Source: Caulobacteraceae bacterium UBA3198 (lineage in GTDB: Bacteria > Pseudomonadota > Alphaproteobacteria > Caulobacterales > Caulobacteraceae). Taken from it: DNA of 23,626 nt. Under the pieces are notes generated by a model. The model saw only the letters and a program-made list of their open reading frames with translations, was not told the origin of the DNA and made no database searches. The stretch spans positions 217,504-241,129 of the forward strand of contig DEWY01000011.1 in assembly GCA_002363865.1 (NCBI GenBank), read 5' to 3'. Shown in pieces: positions 1 to 6,770 of the stretch; the stretch's first letter is position 1; the number at the start of each line of letters is the position of its first letter. A program made the position numbers and the translations under genes.

Positions 1-93
1 TACGACAACATGAAGACCGCCGTAGACGCGGTCTTCGCCGGCAAGACCCGGCGCTTCAATCGACGGCGCTATCCCTTGTCGGGCAAGGGCTGA
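1..93 (+). pseudogene. istA: 3' fragment of IS21-family transposase IstA (runs off left edge)
   Basis: The frame is open from base 1 and begins YDNMKTAVDAVFAGKTRRFN, the conserved YDN(M/L)KTAV block near the end of the catalytic region of IS21-family IstA. After about base 60 the IstA similarity stops: the frame continues for only ten more codons to a TGA at 91-93, and those bases belong to the neighbouring IS3 orfB read on the other strand. I infer an IstA gene cut off by the IS3 element or by a later deletion, so it is not functional here. How much lies to the left cannot be seen. The family assignment rests on this one motif. Confidence 0.7.
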
Positions 94-739
94 GCGATAG
101 GTCTCGGCGGCGCGTTGGATCCCACGGTCTGAGTGATGGATCGGCCCGGGCGCTGGCCGCTGTCGCTCGATGGCCATGTTCAGAGCCTCGAGAGCGATCT
201 CGGTGTGCAGGGTCTGGCGCATGGACCAGCCAACGATCTTGCGCGTGTGCATGTCCAGGATCGCAGCGAGGTACAACCAGCCTTCGCCCGTCGGCATATA
301 GGTCAGGTCGGCGAGCCAGACTTTGTTGGGGGCCTGGGCCGTGAAGCTCCGGCCGAGCCTGTTGGACGCGATCGGATAGCCATGACGGCTGTCAGTGGTC
401 CTGGCCCGACGTGGCAAGGCGGCGAGTCCGCGAAGGCCCGCCCGCCGCATCAACCGCTCAATGCGGCTGCGTCCGACGCGGCGGCCGTGGCCCCGAAGGA
501 TGGCGTGCACCCGAGGCGAGCCGTAGGTCCCGCTGCTCTCGGAGTGGATCAGCCGGATGTCTTCCAGCAGCGCCCGGTTGGCCGTAGCCCGCCGGCTCTC
601 GGGCCGTCCTCGCCACGCGTAGTAGCCACTGGGCGACAGCCCCAGTACCTCGCACATCACCCGAACCGGCCAGACCTTGCGATGCTCATCGACGAACCCG
701 AACTTCACCGGGAGGCCGCTCCGAAGATGAGCGCGGCTT
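61..739 (-). pseudogene. IS3-family transposase OrfB, truncated at its C-terminus
   Basis: The minus-strand frame is open throughout and reads in order KFGFVDEHRKVWPVRVMCEV, YYAWRGRPESRRATANRALL, GTYGSPRVHAIL, NKVWLADLTYMPTGEGWLYL and HHSDRGIQ. These are the HTH_21 and rve integrase-core blocks of IS3-family OrfB. The first two acidic catalytic residues are present (the Asp of LADLTY and the Asp of HHSDRG). The frame stops matching after RQGIAPS at base 61, before the MESF-type block that carries the third catalytic Glu, so the enzyme is incomplete. At its other end the gene is separated from OrfA by the IS1111-type insertion. IS3-type OrfB is normally made by -1 frameshifting from OrfA, and the A7 run for this is rebuilt if the insertion is removed. 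Confidence 0.9.
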
Positions 740-746
740 TTATGGA

Positions 747-758
747 ATGGCCCGCCCC
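747..758. repeat. Left subterminal inverted repeat of the IS1111-type element
   Basis: ATGGCCCGCCCC pairs perfectly over 12 bases with 2081-2092. It lies about 7 bases inside the inferred left end, as in IS1111-group elements, and 46 bases upstream of the transposase start. Confidence 0.85.
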
Positions 759-804
759 TCACTTACCGGCATCATGATGGTGTCGGATCTGGAGGAGAGG
801 ACCA

Positions 805-1839
805 ATGACCAAGACACCCATTGCCGTGCTCGGGATCGATCTCGGCAAGAACAGCTGCAGCCTTGCCGGTCTGGACGCGGCCGGAGCGGTGGTGATGCGG
901 CGGAAGATGACCCGCGAGGGCGTAATGGCGTTCACAGCGGCCTTGCCGGCCTGCGTCGTCGCCATGGAGGCGTGCTGCGGAGCGCATTTCTTGGGGCGCG
1001 TCATCGCCGACCAGGGGCACACGGTAAGGCTGATGTCGCCGGAGTACGTTCAGCCCTACGTGAAGGCGCAAAAGACCGACGATCGGGACGCCGAGGCGAT
1101 CGCAGAGGCCGCAACTCGGCCGACGATGCGGTTCGTGACGCTGAAGAGCGAGGCTCAGCTCGACTTGCAGTCCCTGCACCGGGCCCGAGAGCGGCTGGTC
1201 CTGGCTCGAACCGCCCTGATCAACCAACTTCCCGCCGTGCTGCTGGAGCGTGGAATCACGCTGGCCAAAGGTCGCGCCGTCCTCATGCGTCGGCTTGAAG
1301 AGGTTGGCTCTGAAGGCTTGGCGGTCAGCGACCGCACCCGCAGGCTTGTGGAGGACCTGCTCGAGGAGTGCGACGGCCTGAGTAGGCGAATCAAAGCCTA
1401 TGATGACGAACTCGCCGCAGTTGTCCGCAGCGACGAACAGGCGCGTCGGCTTTCCAGCATCCCTTGGGTGGGCGTGATCAACGCCACCGCTTTGCTCGCC
1501 GCCGTGGGCGATGGCAGCGCCTTCGCCAAAGCCCGCGATCTGGCGTCTTGGCTCGGCCTTACGCCCCGCCAGCACTCCACCGGAGGCAGGACCCGGATGC
1601 TCGGCATCCGCAAGCGGGGAAATCGATATCTGCGAAAGCAGCTGATCGATGGCGCCAGGGCGACGCTGCCGCATCTTGCCGCCAAACCTAACGCGATGGG
1701 CGCCTGGCTGCAGCAGCTGCTGGCGAGATCGCACCCCAACGTCGTGGTCGTGGCTCTGGCCGCCAAGCTGGCGCGCATCGTCTGGGCGGTGTTACGACGA
1801 AAGGCGCTCTTCGACCACGGCACCGTCGCGGCAGCCTGA
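805..1839 (+). CDS. IS1111/IS110-family transposase (recombinase)
   Basis: This 344-residue protein has the two-domain layout of IS110-family recombinases. The N-terminal DEDD (RuvC-like) domain begins VLGIDLGKNSC (catalytic Asp) and contains VVAMEACCG (Glu) and the DDRDAEAIAEAA block (Asp pair). The C-terminal Transposase_20 domain has IPWVGVINATALLAAVGD, LASWLGLTPRQHSTGG and LGIRKRGNRYLRKQLIDGAR, where the Ser of the conserved HSTGG/HSSGG motif is replaced by Thr or shifted. The length is normal for the family. GGAGGAG at 791-797 is a strong ribosome-binding site 7 bases before the ATG. The wording of the C-terminal block and the subterminal repeats point to the IS1111 subgroup. The gene appears intact. 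Its RNA partner is probably the region directly downstream. Confidence 0.92.
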   Translation: MTKTPIAVLGIDLGKNSCSLAGLDAAGAVVMRRKMTREGVMAFTAALPACVVAMEACCGAHFLGRVIADQGHTVRLMSPEYVQPYVKAQKTDDRDAEAIAEAATRPTMRFVTLKSEAQLDLQSLHRARERLVLARTALINQLPAVLLERGITLAKGRAVLMRRLEEVGSEGLAVSDRTRRLVEDLLEECDGLSRRIKAYDDELAAVVRSDEQARRLSSIPWVGVINATALLAAVGDGSAFAKARDLASWLGLTPRQHSTGGRTRMLGIRKRGNRYLRKQLIDGARATLPHLAAKPNAMGAWLQQLLARSHPNVVVVALAAKLARIVWAVLRRKALFDHGTVAAA

Positions 1840-2095
1840 TCAACACAACTGCGGCGGCGCTCCACGCCACCGCTCCCGAAGTCTGCGTGAGGTGAAAGCA
1901 CAGATGGCATAACGGTCAAACCGGCGGACTGGAGATCCTGATCCTAAATGCGGCGCTGGTCACCGAGGCTTTTATGAGGACCCGGGACGCGCGGATATCC
2001 ATCTTGGCCAGGGCTCGACCCTGAGACCGGATACGTTGTTGCAGACCGCTGACGCCATCTAGCGAACACCCCTTGCGGACGGGGCGGGCCATACG
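1840..2095 (+). ncRNA. Candidate bridge-RNA locus of the IS1111-type element
   Basis: This is the 256-base non-coding right end between the transposase stop and the element end. IS110-family elements encode a bridge RNA in a non-coding end, and for the IS1111 subgroup it lies downstream of the transposase. Two segments match the insertion junctions on the same strand. Bases 1967-1976 (GGCTTTTATG) equal the left junction at 735-744. Bases 2031-2040 (ATACGTTGTT) match the right junction at 2091-2100 at nine of ten positions. Bases 1967-1980 also match the rebuilt empty target at 12 of 14. A small perfect stem, CAGGG at 2009-2013 with CCCTG at 2019-2023, lies between them. RNA ends and full fold cannot be determined by eye. 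Confidence 0.5.
2081..2092. repeat. Right subterminal inverted repeat of the IS1111-type element
   Basis: GGGGCGGGCCAT is the exact reverse complement of 747-758. Three bases (ACG) separate it from the T-run of the interrupted IS3 element, the spacing known for IS1111-group right ends. Confidence 0.85.
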
Positions 2096-2377
2096 TTTTT
2101 AGGATATCGCGCTCCATCCGAAGCCGGTCGTTCTCGCGCTTCAGCCGAGCGTTCTCCGCAGCCAAATCAGACGGTGACGGGGCCACCGCCTGCGTACTGG
2201 GGCGCCGCGGCGTCCCCGTCGCCTGCGCTCCGAACTGCATCATCCATCGTCGAAGCACCGGGTCTCGCGGAGACCCAACTCCCGGACCACCTCACCAACC
2301 GACAGGCCGCTCGAGGCCACACGATCAACAGCCTCCCGCTTGAAGGCCTCCGGAAACACCCGGCGCGTACCACTCAT
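2096..2377 (-). pseudogene. IS3-family OrfA, frameshifted and split from OrfB
   Basis: The minus-strand ATG at 2377 starts MSGTRRVFPEAFKREAVDRV, then GLSVGEVVRELGLRETR, a typical OrfA helix-turn-helix. At about 2258 one base is missing: the start frame runs into a stop, and the shifted frame continues VLRRWMMQFGAQATG and AENARLKRENDRLRMERDIL, the leucine-zipper part of OrfA. The last natural codons are cut by the IS1111-type insertion in the A-run after DILK. The frameshift and insertion are independent lesions. The upstream minus-strand sequence GGAGAGGAG is a fitting ribosome-binding site. Confidence 0.85.
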
Positions 2378-2525
2378 CTGACACTCCTCTCCAGCTCCGA
2401 AAAGCTAGCATGGGTGTCCACCAAAACGAGGGAGGATCATGCCAGAACCGTCACGCATCCGCGCCAATTTGGTCACTCGACGCTGGCACGGTCTTTAACT
2501 CATCATACCGGTCGCACAGGCGCCG

Positions 2526-4331
2526 TCAGCGATCGCTTGATCCTCCGCTTCCGCCGGTGCCTGGGCAAGTGGGGCAATCGATGTCCTGTTCAGCGTTTAT
2601 CGAACCCAGGACGGCCTCGATGGCGGCGAACAGCTGGTGTGCTTCGACCGGTTTGTTGACAAAGGCCTGCATTCCGGCGGATCGACATTGGTCGACGTGG
2701 TCGACGGCCGAAGACGCCGTCAGCGCGACAACGGGTGTGTTTCGATTCATCCCGTTCGAACCTCTTAGTCGCCTCACTGCTTCCACGCCGCCCATTACCG
2801 GCATGTTCATATCCATTAGCACGACATCGAATTCGTTGATCGACAAGAGTTCCAAGGCGGCCTGACCGTCTTTGGCGGTGACAATCCGGCCGCAGAAAGG
2901 CCGCAACATCAGACTAAACGCTTTGCGATTGATCTCATGATCGTCGACTATCAAGACCCTGAGATCCATGCTGGGCGCTACCGGTTGCTCGCAATCCTCC
3001 CGCTCGACGGCCCCCTCAAGCCTCGTGTGCGGTAGTCGCAATGAAAAGGTGGTGCCGTCGCCTGCGAGGCTTTTCACCGTCAGGTCCCCACCCATGAGCT
3101 TCGCTAGCTGCCGACTGATGTTCAGTCCAAGCCCGGTGCCGCCATGCGTACGAGCCGTGCTCGCCTCCAGTTGCTCAAATGCGTTAAAGAGGCGTTCGAG
3201 CTGGCGGGGGGGTATTCCAGGTCCAGTGTCAGTCACCTCGACCTGCAGGAATTCCCCATGGGGTTGCGTAGAAGTTATGACGCGCACCGCAACTGCGCCA
3301 TCGTCGGTGAACTTTATTGCATTCGAAAGCAGATTGTTGAGAATCTGTCGAAGTCGGAAGGGGTCACCCCGAGCCCAGCCAAGGCTGGGCCCAGTCTCCA
3401 GTTGGAGTGAAATCCCCTTCTTGCGCGCCGCGGCGGACCAGAATTTTAGGGTGTCTTCCACCAGTGACTGAAGGTCATAGGGGACCTCTTCAATCGTCAG
3501 TCGGCCCGCTTCTATCTTGGACATGTCGAGTAGGTCGTTGAGCAGGCTGTTCATCATACGGGCGGAGTCAAGGATGAGGCGTGCGCTTAGACGATCGCAA
3601 GCGCTGCGTGACCGACCCTCTAGTTCGGCCGCGCCTGCCAGAACGGCGCTGAGTGGCGTGCGAAGTTCATGGCTGACCATCGCTACAAAGGCCGACTTTG
3701 CGGCGGTGGCGGCTTGCGCTAGCGCATTGGCCTCACGCTCGGCCGCCAGGGTATTCTGATAGAGGCGCCAGGCCAAAAGTGCAGCTGTAATGTTCAACCC
3801 CGCCGTCACAGCAAAGGCGGCAGCTTGACCGGGCGACGCGCCGAGAGGCATGGCGAGCAGAGATAGAACGATAAAGTAACCGATCTGCGGCAGGAGGGCG
3901 GCAACGAATACCGGGCGACAACCGACGCTGGTCAGAACGGCGTTCAGTATCGCGCCGGACACCCACAGCGCGCCGCAGGCCGCTCCCCAGGGTCCGCCGA
4001 AAACGGCCGCGACGATGCCAACCGAACCGAAAATCACTCCATTGACCGCCACAACCGCAAGGGCTGCGGTCCGCCAGCGCGTGTGCGCCATCCGTTGCTG
4101 AATCAGTGCGCGGGGAAAGACCCACACTTCAATCGCTTGTAACAGGAAGTAGCCGATCACCCCCGCCATCACGGTCATGAAGGAGCCTGTGAACACAGCG
4201 TAGACTGGAGCGACAATCGCTGGCAAAAGCAGGCGCATGGCGATTTGTCGCCGGCGGGTCGAAAGAACTGCAGCGAACTGTTGATGGCTTTCCAACTGAA
4301 AATTCGCCCTTCGCGTCGCCCAGTCGCCCAT
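2526..4331 (-). CDS. Membrane-bound hybrid histidine kinase (HisKA-HATPase-receiver)
   Basis: Numbering is from the ATG at 4331 (601 aa). Residues about 30-190 hold roughly six hydrophobic segments (for example VMAGVIGYFLLQAIEVWVF), a membrane sensor of no family I recognise. The HisKA motif VSHELRTPL has the phosphorylatable His at 221. The ATPase domain shows the N box (NNLLSNAIKF, about 332-341), G1 (DTGPGIP) and G2 (HGGTGLGL). A receiver follows with an Asp pair near 463-464, phosphoacceptor Asp507 in VLMDMNMP and Lys560 in NKP. The Cys/Gly/Ser-rich tail is poorly conserved. An in-frame ATG at 4382 would add 17 residues translated from a 17-bp tandem repeat, so I prefer 4331. No partner response regulator is in the window. 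The signal sensed is unknown. Confidence 0.93.
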   Translation of the reverse strand: MGDWATRRANFQLESHQQFAAVLSTRRRQIAMRLLLPAIVAPVYAVFTGSFMTVMAGVIGYFLLQAIEVWVFPRALIQQRMAHTRWRTAALAVVAVNGVIFGSVGIVAAVFGGPWGAACGALWVSGAILNAVLTSVGCRPVFVAALLPQIGYFIVLSLLAMPLGASPGQAAAFAVTAGLNITAALLAWRLYQNTLAAEREANALAQAATAAKSAFVAMVSHELRTPLSAVLAGAAELEGRSRSACDRLSARLILDSARMMNSLLNDLLDMSKIEAGRLTIEEVPYDLQSLVEDTLKFWSAAARKKGISLQLETGPSLGWARGDPFRLRQILNNLLSNAIKFTDDGAVAVRVITSTQPHGEFLQVEVTDTGPGIPPRQLERLFNAFEQLEASTARTHGGTGLGLNISRQLAKLMGGDLTVKSLAGDGTTFSLRLPHTRLEGAVEREDCEQPVAPSMDLRVLIVDDHEINRKAFSLMLRPFCGRIVTAKDGQAALELLSINEFDVVLMDMNMPVMGGVEAVRRLRGSNGMNRNTPVVALTASSAVDHVDQCRSAGMQAFVNKPVEAHQLFAAIEAVLGSINAEQDIDCPTCPGTGGSGGSSDR

Positions 4332-4346
4332 TACAGAATTGTAGCG

Positions 4347-4380
4347 CACGACGGTACTTGTACCACGACGGTACGTGTAC
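4347..4380. repeat. 17-bp tandem repeat with GTAC palindromes upstream of the kinase
   Basis: Two adjacent 17-base units, CACGACGGTACTTGTAC (4347-4363) and CACGACGGTACGTGTAC (4364-4380), differ at one position. The first forms the perfect palindrome GGTAC-TT-GTACC (4353-4364). They lie 16 to 49 bases upstream of the preferred kinase start, where an operator would sit. If translation instead began at 4382 they would encode the first residues. Confidence 0.6.
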
Positions 4381-4381
4381 A

Positions 4382-4866
4382 TTACTCTATACTTGATTAA
4401 TTGCGCCGGGAATTGCGGACTTCGCTTTGTAACGGCCGCAATGCTGGGCTCAAACGACGGGCGACCCTAAAAAGAGCGCTCAGGGTTTGACCTGGGAACC
4501 CCGGCGCTCCGCTGGCCGCGGTGGCTCGCGATCACCGAGTAATCCTGTAAGGTACGCCTGTGCGGTACGATTGAGAACGGTTGCCTCCCTTGAATGCGCT
4601 CATTGACCTCGGGCAGTTCTTCGCCGAGGGGCGAAAGCCTGCCCGAGGTGATCAGGGTATCTCTGCGCTGGAGCGGGAGAGTTGGCTTGGATCCAGGCCC
4701 AACTGCGGGTAAGCGCTCGATTCTCCCCATCGGGCTGCCGAGGAAGTCCTGATAGAGAAAGCAGAGGGGGATTGCCCGGGAATGTCTGAACATCAAAGCC
4801 GCCGCGGGCATCTGTTTACGTGGTGCTTCGCTGAAAGCGAGCCAAAAATGCGCTTTGAACTTCGTG
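4382..4866. other. 485-base stretch without a convincing gene
   Basis: Neither strand shows a recognisable family here. A 114-codon minus-strand frame (4467-4811) is open but has no convincing ribosome-binding site and no motif I know. Its product is Pro/Arg-rich, as expected of chance frames in GC-rich DNA. The first 60 bases are more AT-rich and probably hold the kinase promoter; the minus strand reads TATAGAG near 4385. The stretch also contains the hairpin at 4606-4649. It could be a remnant of a lost gene or mobile element. Confidence 0.5.
4606..4649. other. Strong two-tier hairpin in gene-free DNA
   Basis: ACCTCGGGCAG (4606-4616) pairs perfectly with CTGCCCGAGGT (4639-4649), 11 base pairs. 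Inside, after a symmetric 3x3 internal loop, TTCGCC (4620-4625) pairs with GGCGAA (4630-4635) around a GAGG loop. No T-run follows on either strand, so this is not a standard intrinsic terminator. It could be part of a structured RNA, a protein-binding palindrome or a mobile-element end. Confidence 0.6.
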
Positions 4867-5754
4867 TTAGGGCGAGTTTCGGCCGACTGTGGCCGGCTGT
4901 TCGGAATACTGCCGATCGAGAAAGCTCACTACGGCGTCGAGGAAGGCATCGTTGCGATCCCCCGCGACCATGTGAGAAGCGCCAGCGACGTCGGTGAACT
5001 GGGCGTTCGCCAATTTTGCGACGAAATCTTCAGCGGCTTGACGCGTCACCAATTCGCTGAGCCGACCACGAATGAGGTGCACTGGCAGGGTTAGGCTAGC
5101 GAGTCCGGTGTCGAACGCCTGCGCATCTCGCCTCGACCGTTCCCGGTTGGCGCTCGCTACGAAGCTCGGATCCCAATGCCAGTGGTATCGGCCATCGCTA
5201 CCGCGACGCAGGTTCTTCGCCAATCCGGATAGGTCCGAGGGTCTGGCTCGGTGCGGCAAATAGGAGCTAATCACGTTGGCCGCCTCCTCAAGGCTGCCAA
5301 ATCCCTGGCCGACGTGGGCGCCCATGAACTTCAGCACCTTTGCCGCGCCATTCGGATCCATATTTGGCACGATGTCGACCAGGGTGATCGAGCTGAAGCT
5401 CCGCGGCGCGATCTCCGCTTCTGCGAGCAATCCGGCGAGGCCGCCAAGCGAGGCGCCGATCAGCGCCGGACGTCCGCCCATCTCGTTGGCGACGATTGCG
5501 AGGTCGCCCGCGAACCGTTCCATCTGGTAGTCGCCCGTGGGCGACCAGCCACTGTCGCCGTGCCCGCGCAGGTCCAGGGCGACGGCTTCCCAGCCGCGAT
5601 CCGCCAGGGCCGCCGCGGTCTTGGCCCAGGCGTGCCGGGTCTGGCCGCCTCCGTGCGCCAGAAGCACGCCGCCGCGGATCGGCGTGCCATAGCGGTCGGC
5701 GACGAGGTCGAGGCCGTCGGGCGTTCTGAAGACGGTACGGTGCGGTTCAGTCAT
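4867..5754 (-). CDS. Alpha/beta-fold hydrolase
   Basis: This 295-residue protein is probably a cytoplasmic ester or lactone hydrolase. The oxyanion-hole segment LLAHGGG (31-37), DLRGHGDSG (61-69), nucleophile elbow GASLGG with Ser102, acidic candidate Glu234 in GRLSELV (Asp is usual there) and GASHMVAGD with His261 make a complete triad. The length is normal for the family. Start: ATG at 5754 with GAGG about 8 bases upstream. It is transcribed divergently from the enoyl-CoA hydratase gene. In this setting an attractive but unproven role is opening the lactone or ester made by the Baeyer-Villiger monooxygenase at 19568-21205. Epoxide hydrolase or CoA-ester hydrolase activities are alternatives. 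Confidence 0.9.
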   Translation of the reverse strand: MTEPHRTVFRTPDGLDLVADRYGTPIRGGVLLAHGGGQTRHAWAKTAAALADRGWEAVALDLRGHGDSGWSPTGDYQMERFAGDLAIVANEMGGRPALIGASLGGLAGLLAEAEIAPRSFSSITLVDIVPNMDPNGAAKVLKFMGAHVGQGFGSLEEAANVISSYLPHRARPSDLSGLAKNLRRGSDGRYHWHWDPSFVASANRERSRRDAQAFDTGLASLTLPVHLIRGRLSELVTRQAAEDFVAKLANAQFTDVAGASHMVAGDRNDAFLDAVVSFLDRQYSEQPATVGRNSP

Positions 5755-5911
5755 CGATAACCCTCACTACGGGAACAGCCTCCTAGCGCCATCGCCCGAT
5801 CCTGCCAATCGGCCTTTTCCGCCGCAGAGTTGGCTTCACGCTTTCCTTAGTCCGGTAAGTCAGCGTAGCATGCCGATGGCACACTAAAACACATATGTGT
5901 TGGAGAGCAAC
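5755..5911. promoter_or_regulatory. Divergent promoter region with 14-bp palindrome at 5888-5901
   Basis: This 157-base gap separates divergent genes and must hold both promoters. AACACATATGTGTT (5888-5901) is a perfect 14-base palindrome directly in front of the enoyl-CoA hydratase ribosome-binding site, a position where a repressor would block transcription. Its right part ATATGTGTT recurs at 12801-12809 in the other divergent promoter region of this cluster. The IclR or MarR protein encoded here is a candidate binder. I cannot place -35/-10 boxes with confidence. Confidence 0.55.
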
Positions 5912-6721
5912 ATGAGCGATGTCGTTGGGGTCGAACGGAAGGGCCAAGTTGTGCTCATCACCCTCAACCGACCTGAGGCGAGAAACGCCATCTCCCCGGA
6001 AATGCTGGTCCGATTGGCCGACGCCTGGACCGCAGTGCGCGACGACCCCGACATCCGCGTCGCGGTTGTCACCGGCGCCGGTGATAAGGCTTTTTGTTCC
6101 GGAGCCGATCTTGGACGGTTCATTCCGTTGATGAGTCGGGCCCGACCGCCCGAAGACGAGTGGGATCGCCGGCTGCTGGCGGATGGAGAGATGCTCGGCC
6201 GTGGGCTTCTTCGGACCTTCGATGTGGTCAAGCCGGTGATTGCGGCGATCAACGGTCACGCGATCGCCGGGGGCATGGAGCTGGCCCAGGGGACGGACCT
6301 ACGTGTCGCGTCCGAATCCGCCAAGCTTGGGGTGCAGGAAGTCAAGTGGGCGATCTTCCCGGCAGGCGGTTCGACGGTGAGACTGCCCCGACAGATACCC
6401 TATGCGCGGGCCATGGAGTTGCTGCTCACCGGAGATCTAATAACCGCCGCCGAGGCGCTAGAGTTGGGGTTCCTCAATCGCGTGGTGCCACAGGCCGACG
6501 TGCTGCCCACGGCCCTCGATCTGGCCGAACGCATCGCCGCCAACGGGCCGATCGCGGTACAGGCCATCCGCCGGTCGGCGCGAGCCTGCCAGGGCCGTCC
6601 GGAAGCTGAGGCCATGCAGATCGAATCCGAAATGGCTGCCGCTGTCTTCAGAACCGAGGACGCCCAGGAGGGGCCGCTCGCCTTCATGCAGAAACGCAAG
6701 CCCGTCTTTCAGGGTCGCTGA
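5912..6721 (+). CDS. Enoyl-CoA hydratase/isomerase (crotonase family)
   Basis: This 269-residue crotonase probably adds water across a 2-enoyl-CoA double bond. Visible motifs are LNRPEARNAIS (18-28), oxyanion-hole segment FCSGADL (61-67), AINGHAIAGGMELA with Glu123, and LGVQEVKWAIFPAGGS with Glu143. Both catalytic Glu positions of the hydratases are therefore kept, although the usual PE before the second is QE. A GTG at 5897 would add five residues; I choose ATG 5912 because GGAG at 5902-5905 lies 6 bases before it. It is the first gene of a three-gene unit with the flavoprotein and thioesterase. The substrate cannot be read from the sequence. Confidence 0.93.
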   Translation: MSDVVGVERKGQVVLITLNRPEARNAISPEMLVRLADAWTAVRDDPDIRVAVVTGAGDKAFCSGADLGRFIPLMSRARPPEDEWDRRLLADGEMLGRGLLRTFDVVKPVIAAINGHAIAGGMELAQGTDLRVASESAKLGVQEVKWAIFPAGGSTVRLPRQIPYARAMELLLTGDLITAAEALELGFLNRVVPQADVLPTALDLAERIAANGPIAVQAIRRSARACQGRPEAEAMQIESEMAAAVFRTEDAQEGPLAFMQKRKPVFQGR

Positions 6722-6770
6722 CCCAAGCTCCGCTCAGCGACCCTCATCATCCGAGACAAGGAACACCATC

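Larger units (their letters stand above)
740..2095 (+). mobile_element. Complete IS1111/IS110-family insertion sequence (~1.36 kb)
   Basis: The element contains one DEDD transposase gene (805-1839) bounded by 12-bp perfect subterminal inverted repeats, ATGGCCCGCCCC at 747-758 and its complement at 2081-2092. Known IS1111-group elements have about 7 bp outside the left repeat and 3 bp outside the right one, which places the ends near 740 and 2095. Excising this interval joins ...GCGGCTT to TTTTTAGG and restores a normal IS3 OrfA ending (minus strand ILKKAALIFGAASR then stop), which independently supports the boundaries. There may be one base of ambiguity in the T-run. No target duplication is evident. 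Confidence 0.88.
61..2420 (-). mobile_element. Truncated IS3-family element, interrupted by an IS1111-type element
   Basis: This element reads on the minus strand. OrfA starts at 2377, the orfA/orfB junction is split by a second element at about 740-2095, and OrfB runs to about 61, where it meets the istA fragment. The right terminus is placed tentatively near 2420, where the minus strand reads TGGACACCCA, a plausible IS3-family TG start; the opposite terminus is lost. OrfB lacks its C-terminal part and OrfA has a frameshift, so the element is dead. Boundaries are approximate because only one end survives and no target duplication can be tested. Confidence 0.75.

Noticed and set aside
133..777. 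Long plus-strand open frame of 214 codons
   Set aside because: It is antisense to the clearly recognisable IS3 OrfB and encodes no known motif.
772..1734. Minus-strand open frame of 320 codons
   Set aside because: It lies antisense to the intact IS1111-type transposase; such mirror frames are common in GC-rich genes.
2439..2498. Mini-frame starting MPEPSRIRANLV behind a good GGAGGA site
   Set aside because: Only 19 codons before a stop. It may be the start of a lost IS gene but too short to call.
4467..4811. Minus-strand frame of 114 codons in the gene-free stretch
   Set aside because: No convincing ribosome-binding site and no family resemblance; kept only as a note under the gap entry.
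4828..4852. Small hairpin with an adjacent A-run near the alpha/beta hydrolase end
   Set aside because: On the minus strand the T-run comes before the stem, not after it, so it does not form a terminator for that gene.
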